Shown here: piece by piece, positions 54,562 through 64,000 of the stretch
How positions within the stretch are numbered: position 1 is the first letter of the stretch
Layout of the letters: every line of letters starts with the position of its first letter
Assembly (NCBI RefSeq): GCF_000264995.1
Contig: NW_006767435.1
Span: 488,042-552,041, forward strand
Direction: 5' to 3'
Length of the DNA: 64,000 nucleotides
From: Punctularia strigosozonata HHB-11173 SS5
Taxonomy: Eukaryota > Basidiomycota > Agaricomycetes > Corticiales > Punctulariaceae
Position numbers and translations under genes: made by a program
Notes under the pieces: model-generated
The model's input: the letters and a program-made list of their open reading frames with translations, nothing else
Told to the model about the DNA's origin: nothing
The model's database searches: none

Positions 54562-56868
54562 TCAGAATCCCTTGTATAGATCCGCGATTTGTTTGGGCGC
54601 GATGGGAACCTCGCTGATCTGGGCCAGATTGGCGGGCTGCGCTTTGGTGCGCGACCCGCCCGTGTTGTTTGGTGGGTTGAGCTTGCCCGTGCCGTAAGTC
54701 GCCTTGGCGGGAGGAGCCTTGAACGGGTGCGCTTCGGTGTTGAATACGACTTCGATCAGATGGTGTCGGCATAAGCAATTCCAGATAAGAGAGCAAGGAA
54801 GGGGAGCGGAACGCACAGTCGTTCAAGCTGATATGGTCCGGATCGTCAAACGTGAGGTAGAGGTACTTGAGCACCTCGGCGTAGAAGAACGACTGCGTAT
54901 CGTCCATCAGCGTCGTGGTGTTCGAGTTGACGTCGTTGATCGGAGCGTACGCGCCCGTCTGCGAGGCGCGGGTGAACTGCTGGAAGCTCTCCACGACACT
55001 CGCCGCGCGGTCGAGGTACTTCGTGTCGCCCGTGACGCGGTATGCGTAGAAGTTACTCTCCATCACCTCCGGACGCTGCACCCAGAATCCGTCGCCGGGA
55101 TAGATGTAGAAGCCATGCTCCTGGTAGAACGCAAGATCGTCCGCGGACGGCGTCGCACCGGAAAAGTTGGTCTGAGGCGAGATCCACGCGAAGGCTTCGG
55201 GCCCGATGCCGGTCGCGGTGGCCGCGTACGTGTTCCAGCAGGCGTCGACGAGCTCGAGCGCGATGTCGACGATGGTCTGGTTGTTGAGCATTTGACCGCC
55301 CATGAGCCAGTTTCCGCCGTGGAAGCACGCAAGATGCGATCCGATGACGCGAATTTCTGCGTCATCTGTGAGGTCGGCGAGGTAGGTCCAATTGCCGACG
55401 GTTGAGGTCTGAAGGGAGACTTGCCGTTCAACAGGCATCGAACGAAATGTGTAAGAAGCTTACGCTGAGGAGGGTCCGGATGGAACTGTCAACGGCGGTT
55501 GCCCAGACGGTCGCAAGGTCGTCATGGTCGTTGGTCAAGCGGGGGTACTTGATTAGGTACTCGAGGTAGCTATCCGTGCCTCCACCCCAGGTCTGCGCCA
55601 ACCACTATAAGACAGCAAAAATGACCAGGGGACTGACACGCACCACGTAGGCGCCCACAAACTCGCCGGTAGATGCGTCAATGCCCTGTGCTGGCAGGCC
55701 CGGGAGTGGATCGGGCTATCAAGGCGGGCGTCTGAGTGCGGTGCATAGAAATCGGGCGAGCAACTCGAACCCACCAAGCTGGCGATGTGCTCAACCGCCG
55801 CGACTGCCAAGTTTTGGTACGTGGTGTTGCCGGTGTAGTGGCTATAGCGCGCATCATGAGCGATGGATCACGAAGGTACCGCTCACGAAAATTTACGTCA
55901 AGCGGTCCCACTCGAGCGAGAGCTGACGAAATCTGGTCTTGAGTCAGGCGGAGAGAGACAGCACGGATCCATCCTTACTGTTCCAGCCCCTGCCACGCTA
56001 GTCTGGACGCACATGAGCGCCACGTGGTCACAATACTAAGAAAGACATACAGATTCGGTGCCAGGAGTGTTGGTGGTGAAGTTGAGGTGTCCGAATGGAA
56101 TTGGGCTCGACTGGAAATCTCACGATTAGGATGCTGTATCGCCCGACAAAGCGATGGTGCTCACGCCAGTAAATGCGAACACGAGTTTGTTCGCGACTTC
56201 TTGCGCTTTTTGGACGAGTACAGGATATTTTTGGTCGCTGAGCTCGTACGCGGCCAGGAGGCCGCCCACGTAGCGAATCGTGGTCTCGAAGACGCTGCAA
56301 GAAAATGGGCAAGGGCATATCCTTGGTGTATAGAAGCACGCGCCTGATAGTACTGTCCGTTGTTGTGGTATTAAAATCGATACCCGCGGTTTTGTTGACC
56401 GCCTCCAAGAACCAGTCCTAAATGCATGTGAGTACGGCTCTCGTGAACCGATCAGACGACCGCTCTTTCACCTCGATGCCCATAATCAGCTGTAAAAACA
56501 ACGGCGATCATCGACCATCTCGCCACGGATGCTTGATAGGGCTTCACCATAGTGTCCATGGCATCGACCATCGATGCCCCCCAGCCGCCGAGGCTATCGG
56601 AAAAGCTCTTGGACTCCGGAGTGAGTTCATCGTGTCCGAACGCATACTCTCTTATCAGATCTGTCAGAACCGTCCTTCGCAGCGATTAGATAGCGCACCT
56701 GTAGGCGGAGTAGGTGTCCGTAAAGATTTTCTTGACTGCCGCCTTCTACGCAGCGGCACTCGCAGGTACGGTCAGACCCGCTTTCTGCACCTGGACGGCC
56801 TGAACCAGAGCTGACGGGGAGGACCCGCTGATGGATACGACAGCGATCAAAAGCTTGCGGAGATGCAT
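54562..56868 (-). CDS. GH47 class I alpha-1,2-mannosidase, secretory pathway
   Basis: Trims alpha-1,2-linked mannose from N-glycans. The ATG at 56868 (MHLRKLLIAVVSISGSSPSA) gives a signal peptide. A 45-nt intron containing an in-frame TAG is removed to reach KAAVKKIFTDTYSAYRTVLT. Then come EYAFGHDELTPESKSFSDSL, GGWGASMVDAMDTM, an 18-nt exon LIMGIE (56472-56489), DWFLEAVNKTAGIDFN and, after a GC-AG intron (56295-56343), VFETTIRYVGGLLAAYELSD. Next are PIPFGHLNFTTNTPGTES, RFRQLSLEWDRLTHYTGNTT, GFVGAY-type EFVGAYV, WGGGTDSYLEYLIKY, HLACFHGGNWLMGGQ, RPEVMESNFYAYRVTGDTKY, FFYAEVLKYLYLTF and the hallmark VFNTEAHPFK. It ends DLYKGF at 54562. All GH47 motifs and acidic residues are present, with more than ten introns. 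Several Asn glycosylation sites. A confident call. Confidence 0.9.
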
Positions 56869-57258
56869 AAGGCTTCAGCAGGGTTCAAAGTATGGTGGGA
56901 GGAGGTCGTCTGGGGGGGCCTAGTGACGAGACACCGTTTCAACGCCTTTTACGGTGTCATCCATCTTAAGCATGGCTTCAGACAAGGGTAATCGAACTGA
57001 TGGCCGACTTCATCGAGGACAAGTGCCATGCTTGTGGGAACACCAGGAAGCGGTGTAGAGCAAGTTCTGCAGGACACTTCAGGACATCGGGGGTTCTATG
57101 TTGGTCAGTCGGTATGTCACGCACTGTGGTCCGCTGTCGACGACCACGTTCGATGCTGATACTGCCGACCAAGTGAGCATAGGGCTCGAGTCGCCACTTG
57201 CGCTGAGCAACCCAGCAGGGAACATCTACGAGTGGAGAATGCCATCCCGTGATATGCG

Positions 57259-57841
57259 TTACACATGGCGGAAGTTCAGGAAGCACCAGAGCATCAGCGA
57301 TGGACTTTGCCAATTCCCAAAACAACCGATATCCGTGCGGAGATGCATCCTCGATAGGATTATGGATTTACAAGTTACACTGCTACAAAGGTAGAGAGGG
57401 GTGTAGGTAGGTAGGTAGGTAGGTAGATTGCCGACGAGGTCCCGGTAGCGGAACAGCCGGTTGCTGCGCTGCACGTACGCCACTCGTGCAGTCGACAGCG
57501 TGCCAAGCAGCTCGAAAGTGGAATGGTTGCCCGTACGCGGGAAGTTCATGGCGGTGTTTGATAGGCGAGTCGGCGATTCATATTCAGACTCCGCTCGAAG
57601 TTCCTCCTTGCTCAGCTGCCAACTTGCCAAGGTCAAGTTGACTTCCTTACGGCAAGTAAGGACGCGAGCCAAACCTCCAATTTCTAGTTAGGAACATACA
57701 GTCTTTGGCCAACACGATGTCGATAATCACCTGACTTCCCGAGTTCGGGGATTTTGCACGGAGGTCAAACATGGGGTTGACGAGCTTCGGTGACCTGAGT
57801 CGCAGCTCGAGTGCAATGAGACTAACGAGTTTGCACATCAA
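57259..57841 (-). other. possible small gene or relic, unknown product
   Basis: A frame from an ATG near 57838 reads MCKLVSLIALELRLRSPKLV, then NPMFDLRAKSPNSGSQVIID and IVLAKD. A GTATGTTCCTAAC donor/branch pattern and a CCGTAAG acceptor allow a join to EVNLTLASWQLSKEELRAES, then AMNFPRTGNHSTFELLGTLS and YVQRSNRLFRYRDL. The two parts have similar protein-like composition. Beyond that the frame runs into a (GTAG)n repeat and loses coding character. No family was recognised. Confidence 0.3.
57403..57426. repeat. (GTAG)n microsatellite
   Basis: About six copies of GTAG/GGTA in a row at the 3' side of the possible relic. A plain simple repeat. Confidence 0.85.
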
Positions 57842-58076
57842 GACTTGCGAGTACCAGATCTGCTGGATTCACTAATGCTCTACCTCATATCACCTCGGCG
57901 AATCCAATCGCGTCATGCTCCAGAATCCAATGATGACAGACCAGCGCTCGCTTCTTCCTTAGCTCAAGCAACATGCTGCTAGTTGTCCTAGCTTTGGCGA
58001 CGCAGATCACCGACCGCGTGCTCAGTAGTACATAATGCCTACGGGGAAGTAGCACGTTCAACGAGACGTCGTAGCG

Positions 58077-60332
58077 ATGTCCCTGCTACATGGTCTACAG
58101 CGAGTCCCTTGCGCTGCTGCCAGCAACAACAAGTGTGCCAAAGACGGCGCCCAGGTTTGCTCACAAGTACGTCACCGAAATACTACATGGCGCCCACTGC
58201 GAATGCCTGCTGATTCGCATTCTCATACAGTGTCGCTTAGTGTTGGTCCGTGCTCAGAGTACTCTTCTGCACGATGTGGCTTTTGAGCCCGATCCGCGAT
58301 ATCTAGTATTGCTCGAAGGCTTGCCAGCTTGCACACTGGCATAAGGGACATCAGGATGTGTGCAAGAGCCGGCTTCGGAAGGAAAACTGGACGCCGCAGT
58401 GGATTGCGCAGAAGCGGGAGCCTGCATTCGTGGCGCAGGCACACCATCAAGGCACTCACGCTGCGTTTGGGACTCTCCAGCATCACATATGGGGAAATGT
58501 GATGGCTATGGACTGTCTGCGTGCTGAGGCTAACGAAGGTGAGATCAGAAACAGGGACCTCACGCTCGGTTTCGTAGGTGCGCGCACGTCGTTCGTTCAC
58601 TGTTGGAGTCCGAGCGATATTGATACTTACTGCGGTTATTCTCAGCTTCGGGAGATCTCCGGCATTTGATCCGCACCGTCAATGCCCTTCCCAGTGACTA
58701 TTCCGGGTCGTGTACCGTCCTCATGAACGACCACGATCCCGTCGTCACGAGCCGGAACCTGATGGCCCTACTCTTCCTCGCCGGACATCTCGCCGGCGAT
58801 TTCGAGCGCGACATCGAGCTCGTCTTTCACCTCCTGTACTCTGCAGCGGTGACCCCTGACCACGCTAGCTCCGTCTCCTTCATCGTCCAGCGGATCTTCA
58901 CGCAGGCCATGCCGAATCTTGAAGGCATGAAGAATTACTCGTGCCGCTACGATGCCGACAACGACGGCGGGACAGTGCAGGCCACGTTCTCGGTGCACGT
59001 TTTCGCGTATCTGATTGGGATGGGCGCATCGACTTTCCCCTGGTCGAAGGCACGAGAAGCCATGCTCGGCGTCGTGCAGGCGCCTGAGAGGCTGGATTTC
59101 AAGGAACGGCATTTGTCTTGGCTATCGCCCGCGCATCGTTTGGCGTTTGTCAGGTACTGGTCCACGGGCATCGTCCTGCCCTTCGGAGCCGACCTCTCGG
59201 CTTATACTGAACCCAACCGGTACGACGATCGTTGCTATTCCAAAGGGCCCCCGCGTGTGCTCATACCCCGACCCACAGCTTCATGTTCTCCCGCAACGCG
59301 GAGTGGCTCACGAGAGACGCCGAGTGCCCCCTTTACGGCTGGGACGCGCGCGACTGCGTGGCCACCGGCCGGGAGCACGGCTGCACTCCGGAGGACATCT
59401 TCGGTTGCTTCTACTTTCACGTGAAGAACGAGCTCGCCGAATTCGCGCGCCGCCTGCGTCGGTTCAAGCTCGACGTCCGCATCACGTCGAGCGACGCGCT
59501 CGCACTCGCGGACGTGATTAAGGCGCGCTCCGATCCGTTCCTCGCCCCGTTCTGGCCGCCGCGCTTCGACCGGGTGGAGACGTCGAACGTGTCTGACTAC
59601 GTGGGCATCCGCCGCATGCTCGAGGGTTGGGGGTCGCTACTGAATCCTGCTGACCCCCACGCCGCGATGCTGATGTACTCTATGAATTGGCGGGCACCGG
59701 GACAAGCGGATCTCGAGGACGACGTACTCGACGGCCCTATCATGAAGCGGTCGCGCGAGGTCAGCGCGCGGGCGGAAAACTACGAAGTACGGAAGACACG
59801 CTGATGCTCTAAATCACTTTGCGACAGAGGAGGTATCTCAACTCCGACGTGTTCACCAATCGCGGATGGGAGTATTGGCCGCCTTCGTCTGCCGCGTTCA
59901 GATTCCTCGAGACCATCAACGCCTTCTACGACGACGACGGCGATTTCCAAAGATACCTCGCGTCGAACGGATTCCACGCAGTCGCTCGACGGCTCGGCAT
60001 CCGCATGCGCGACGTCAATAAGATCGTCCCGAAGGTGTGCGGGTCTGGCCTCTGCGCTGTTCTTACGACGTCGCTCACGCTGGATTGAACGTTCCTCCTT
60101 CGCAGAGGGTCGGATTCGGATTCGATGCGGCATCCAAGCAGCTGCCGCCGTTCTCCTCAGAGGACATGTATTTGCTCGGTTAGTGTCCTACGCCTAGCCG
60201 CTGGACTGTCGCCTTTGGTGCTGACGCCGACCCTCTTTTCGGGCAGGGCGGATGGGTAGCGCAAGTTTTCACGAGCGATTTTTCGAGTTCGAGGCTATAC
60301 GCCTTTCGGATGCGTCTATGGAGCTTGATTGA
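58077..60332 (+). CDS. MYND-type zinc-finger protein B, paralogue of A
   Basis: The ATG at 58077 opens MSLLHGLQRVPCAAASNNKC and AKDGAQVCSQ. A 15-nt microexon at 58231-58245 adds CRLVL, and the next exon gives YCSKACQLAHWHKGHQDVC, a full MYND finger. The body follows gene A exon by exon: LRKENWTPQWIAQKREPAF, MDCLRAEANEGEIRNRDLTL, DYSGSCTVLMNDHDPVVTSR, LAGDFERDIELVFHLLYSAA, GIVLPFGADLSAYTEPNR, CPLYGWDARDCVATGREHGC, CFYFHVKNELAEFARRLRRF, FWPPRFDRVETSNVSDYVGI, FLETINAFYDDDGDFQRYLA and the end FFEFEAIRLSDASMELD at 60330-60332. Identity with A is high by eye, mostly conservative changes. It lies 23 kb away in the opposite orientation. The function is unknown; MYND domains mediate protein contacts. 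Confidence 0.82.
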
Positions 60333-60825
60333 ACGCCGAGGGTAGAGATGGTGACTGCGGTCGATTGGCACGTTTCCACCATATTGATTCCAATTCTAGT
60401 TCAACGTTTGATCACTTGAGCATAGTAAGTAGATCTCAAATACTCAAGTGATTTGACGCCGTGGGCTTAGGATTGGGGTTCGAGGTTCGTTCACTTGGTG
60501 GCCGATGCGCGCTGGCGCTGAAAATGGTGCAACCTCTCGAATTACGATATATCTTTGCTCTTCACATTGACGATTGCCTGCGAGGGGTATTACGGCTCCT
60601 ACGCAATATGAACAATTCTGAGTGATTTCGGATGGCGGAAGGGGCTGACAACCGGTAGCCGCGTCTTGCCGCTCACCGAAGGGAGCCTTCGTTCTCATCT
60701 TGAGCACATATTCCCATTTCCGTGATCGGGGTCAGCAACTGCCAGCGGCCATCGCATTTTGCCTAGTACATGGACACCATAACATACAGAAGACATGCAT
60801 ATTGCGATACACCGAGTCATAGTCC
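60333..60825. other. convergent 3' intergenic stretch
   Basis: 493 bp between the MYND B stop and the eIF3c stop. A GGGGTTCGAGG at about 60475 resembles a tRNA B box, but there is no A box or acceptor stem around it. No gene seen. Confidence 0.5.
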
Positions 60826-63770
60826 CTACCTTCCACCCGCCATCTGATTGCCGAGTCCTTGCGCGAAGCGTGCACCGCGTCCACCACGTGCGCCGCCTTC
60901 AAAAAGCGTTTGGTCAATTAAGATATCGAAATCTGAATGCAGAAGACATACCACGAAGGCCGCCACGCCCACCCTCCCGCCGCCCCCGACGCTCCTGTGT
61001 CTGCTCGCCGCCCTTGTTGCCATCCTCGCGGCTCCAGCCGGGGGTGTTGCCGAGCTTAAGGTCGATCGCCTTCTCGCTCTGCTCGACCATAGCCGCGACC
61101 TTCTCCGCGAGCGTCTGCACAAGCTGCTGCGTCCGCGAGAGCTCTACGCGATGGAAGACGACGACGCCTGCGGACTGGTCAATGGACGCGGGAAGCTCCT
61201 CGTTCCAGATCATCTTCGAGATGATCGAGGTCACGTTCCGCACGGGCAGGGAGAATATGCGCGAGAGCACGGAGAGCGACAGCGTGGTGTAATGCGGCGC
61301 GTAAGTGTAGAGGTAGGTGCGCAGGCCCTCCTCTTGGATGCGCCTAAGAGAAAGCGACGCGTCAGCGACTTCGCTTTCGTTACGGAAGGGATGGCTTATG
61401 CTCACTTCGCCAACATGTCCTTGACGGAAGCGGCTTCGGGCATCAAGCTCCAAATCTTGATGCTCTGGATGAGGTCCCGGCAGTGCTGCCAATCACCGTC
61501 CTGCAGCGCCCGGCTGGCTTGCATGATGTGATCCCTCGTGCTCTCAGGCGGGCCCGTGAACACCTGGCGATCCGCGAAGTCCAGCAGTCGCCTGAACGGC
61601 TTCGAGATCACCTTCCGCTTCTGCTCTTCCGAGTCGAGGCTGGCGAGGAGCGGGATCTCGACGAGCATGCTCGACACGAGGAACGCCGCCTCGAGCAGCT
61701 CGGTGTTGATGTGCATGTGGAACGGCAGCTGGCGCTGGCGCTCCGCGCGCTCCTGCTCCGGCGTCAGCGTCTGATACCGTTGCTGGTGCACACCCTGGGC
61801 GAGCAGCTCCTTCACGCGCTGGGTCGTGAAGATGTCCTGGAGCGTCGCCTGGGACTCCTTGATCAGGCCGCAACGGAACGCGCAGAGTCCGAGCTGCACG
61901 ACAGTGCGGTTGTACAGAATCTGCGTTGCAACGTCCGCAGAGTGGATGGACTCCTGAAGATGCGACATGAGCAACATGTCGCGCGCGGTATAGAAGTCGT
62001 TGTGCAGCGCGTGGTGGTAAATGTGGCTTAGCATGGCCCGCGTGCGGAGGAGGGAGTTGCCGGACTTGTAGAGATGCACGCAGAGCGAGCGGATGAGGGC
62101 GGAAGAGGAACCGGCAGATTCGAGCGTCATGTTGGGTTTCACACCGGCTGAGCTGGCAGCAGACTCGAGAGCGTTGACCACTGCGTCGGGCTGTTGTGTT
62201 GGAATGAGGTATTGCACGTAACTAGTTCGAAGGATCGACAAACCTTCGAATAAATGTGCTCAAGCCTCCGCATGATGACTCGCGCCAACGAATCATCCTG
62301 GTCGCTGATCTCGTATAAGGCCTGTGTCCGGCAGATGGTGCAGTAGAGCCCCTTCTCGTCTTTCAAACGTTCCACGTATTCGGTACCATGCGGGTCGATG
62401 TTCTGCAAGCTCTTGGTGAACTCATCGTCCAGCCTGTCCACGAAGCTGATGATGCTTCCACGGATGTGAACGATGCCATCCTTCTCCGTTTCCGGACTGC
62501 GCTCGACGAACTCCTCGTACTCTTCCGTAACCTCTTGGATGGAGTACGCCCGTTCGGCGGCGACGATGGCCACCAGCTGGTCAACCTCACGCTGGGCGGC
62601 AAGCCATAGCTCGATAGACATATGAGTGGCTGAAGCAGGGGTAAAGTCGAAGCGAGAGGAGACCAAGGCAAGGAGGATGCGGATGCGCTGGTAGGTAGTC
62701 ACGGCAACTTCGAGGAGCTTTTCGAGGATACGTATTTGTTCCAGGCGGTCTGTGTTCTAATCACGAAATATCTGAATGGCCGCAATGTGGCAAGCAGGAT
62801 GACTGGTCTGACCTTCTTTCCGCGAGCCTCCTGAATAAGTTGCAGCTGCTTGAATATGGAATCGGCGGTGAATTGCATGGTCCTGCCACCCCTCCCCACG
62901 GTCTCGAAGCCGTCTCCTTCCCCTTCTTCCTCCGCTTCTTCTGCAGCCCTCCTCGCCCTAGTAATTCTGGATGCAGTAGGTGGTTGACCGGCAGACAAAG
63001 AAGCCTTGTATTTCCGCTCGAATTCTTCCGGGTCCTACAGTTCTCGTCATACATATACTGGCAATTGCTAGTTGAAATTCGAGTACCTCGCGGTATTGCT
63101 TGATACTATCCTCATACTCCTTAATAGTCTTCTTGACCTTTTGCTTCATCGCGGTGAGGGCACGGGCATTGCTGGCATTCATCTTCTTGGCCTCCTTCTC
63201 CTTCGCCACCGCCTGGTTCAGCGACGTCTCCAAGTTGGCGAGGGTACGAATATAGAACGACGGGACGGGCTCCGAAACGTTCTGTTGGCGCTGGACCATA
63301 CGAACCAGCTTGTCGAATTCTGCGCATCCCCGTCTGAGATCAGCGATCACCGTGCTCAAACGCCTGACGGACCATTCGATATAGCGACCCAATCGTTAAT
63401 TTTGAGCGCGTTGTCCATCACCTTGCCCGCCGCCTCCATCTCCTCCAATCGCTTGTCCCTCGCGCTCTTCACGACCCGCTTTCCACCGTCCTCGTCGCTG
63501 CCTTCCTCGTCCTCCTCCGTCCTCAGAAACCGAGACCGCTTGGGCGCTGCTTCCCCCTCTGCCTCACTCATACTCTCTTCATCTTCGTCGGACGACGATT
63601 CGTCGCTGGAGTCGGACCCCGCCGTGCGGAGGAACCGGGACATTGGTGTTTTCTGCGCGGGCGCAGCGGGTTTTGCCTGGCGCTCATCGTCGGAGGACAT
63701 GAGCTCCTCCTCCTCAGAGGAAGAGCTGTCACTGTCGGAGTCGCCAGCTTGCCTGAAAAATCTGGACATG
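60826..63770 (-). CDS. NIP1: translation initiation factor eIF3 subunit c (NIP1)
   Basis: Core subunit of eIF3; its N-terminus binds eIF1 and eIF5, and its PCI domain anchors the complex to the 40S. The ATG at 63770 gives [20 protein letters not shown] and the repeated MSRFLR/SRFLRT motifs in an acidic serine region, typical of NIP1. Then [49 protein letters not shown], an acidic stretch ([20 protein letters not shown]), [40 protein letters not shown] and [20 protein letters not shown]. Next are [60 protein letters not shown] and the PCI part [20 protein letters not shown] with [19 protein letters not shown]. The end is an RGG-rich tail ([20 protein letters not shown]) at 60826. Length is about 850 residues, as expected. 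Six or more introns. A confident call. Confidence 0.96.
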
Positions 63771-64000
63771 ATCGCGAGAGAGGGCAAACGAGGATATCTG
63801 AGCGCTACAGAGACTCACAGCGCGGGCGGCGACTGGGTCAAAAATTAGAGTTCACTGATAGGAGATCACGTGGCATCTGCTCCTTCAATTGATCCTCGAT
63901 TGCACAGTCAGTCAGACCGAGTCACAACTGCGAGCATTGGCAATCTGGCCGTCGAGGACTGAGATCACCGAGCCAGGATCACTACCGACACAACTATGGA

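Larger units (their letters stand above)
56869..58076. other. 1.2-kb stretch with an unassigned minus-strand open region
   Basis: Between the GH47 start and MYND gene B. The minus frames at 57647-57841 and 57259-57672 look partly protein-like and are listed separately. The rest, including 57845-58076 upstream of MYND B, shows no gene. Confidence 0.4.

Noticed and set aside
56700-56780. In-frame TAG as proof that the GH47 gene is a pseudogene
   Set aside because: A 45-nt intron with acceptable borders removes the stop in phase, and all later motifs and exon joins are intact.
57403-57426. (GTAG)n as telomere-like repeat
   Set aside because: The unit is not TTAGGG, the tract is very short and it lies inside gene-rich DNA.
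60470-60490. GGGGTTCGAGG as a tRNA B box
   Set aside because: No A box upstream, and the flanks do not fold into an acceptor stem by eye.
61483-62031. Plus-strand frame of 182 codons
   Set aside because: Antisense to eIF3c; the minus-strand reading matches the family closely.

Overview
The window looks like euchromatin from a filamentous basidiomycete, most likely an agaricomycete (mushroom-forming or wood-associated). The DNA is GC-rich and gene-dense. Almost every gene is cut by many introns of about 45-70 nt with GTRNGT donors and CTRAY-type branch sites. The gene set is eukaryotic: cytosolic IleRS, eIF3c, a U3 processome factor and a tri-snRNP protein. MYND-finger and F-box proteins of the kind abundant in Agaricomycetes are also present. 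I see no rRNA, tRNA, CRISPR array, operon or intact transposon. One assembly gap (N) lies at 53480-54160.

Layout, left to right. 1-1754 (-): 5' part of a Ser/Pro-rich protein. 2960-4022 (-): FIT/Scs3 lipid-droplet protein. 4945-6763 (-): UNC93-like transporter. 8774-10637 (-): RING/TRAF-finger protein. 11043-12224 (+): F-box-like protein. 12249-12535 (-): relic of an NmrA-like gene. 12968-15619 (-): helicase DBP7, head to head with an ER cyclophilin (15774-17248, +). 17554-18455 (-): second F-box-like gene. 18816-20385 (+): FAD amine oxidase. 20616-21625 (-): secreted expansin-like protein. 21927-25906 (+): IleRS. 26033-26823 (-): SNU23. 27420-28408 (-): glutathione transferase. 29575-31740 (+): UV-damage endonuclease. 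32626-34925 (-): MYND protein A, with a decayed relative at about 31880-32217. 35404-37904 (-): MGS1/WRNIP1 ATPase. 38392-40295 (+): L-fuconate dehydratase-like enolase-superfamily enzyme. 40520-43186 (-): Zn2Cys6 transcription factor. 43719-47748 (+): topoisomerase III with a zinc-finger tail. 47913-50392 (-): arrestin-like protein. 50925-53454 (+): UTP25. 54562-56868 (-): GH47 alpha-mannosidase. 58077-60332 (+): MYND protein B. 60826-63770 (-): eIF3c.

Most neighbours are functionally unrelated, as is usual in fungi. Three genome-maintenance genes (UVDE, MGS1, TOP3) fall within 18 kb, probably by chance. The MYND genes form a small dispersed family: A and B in opposite orientation plus one relic.

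The most interesting signals are in gene structure. Tiny exons of 7, 8, 15, 15, 17 and 18 nt can be inferred by restoring family motifs, and several carry zinc-ligand cysteines. Three introns appear to be GC-AG. The cyclophilin gene can end in two ways: a soluble form from a retained intron that also contains AATAAA, or a spliced form with a transmembrane tail. All exon joins were worked out by eye from frame, splice signals and family motifs, without transcript data.
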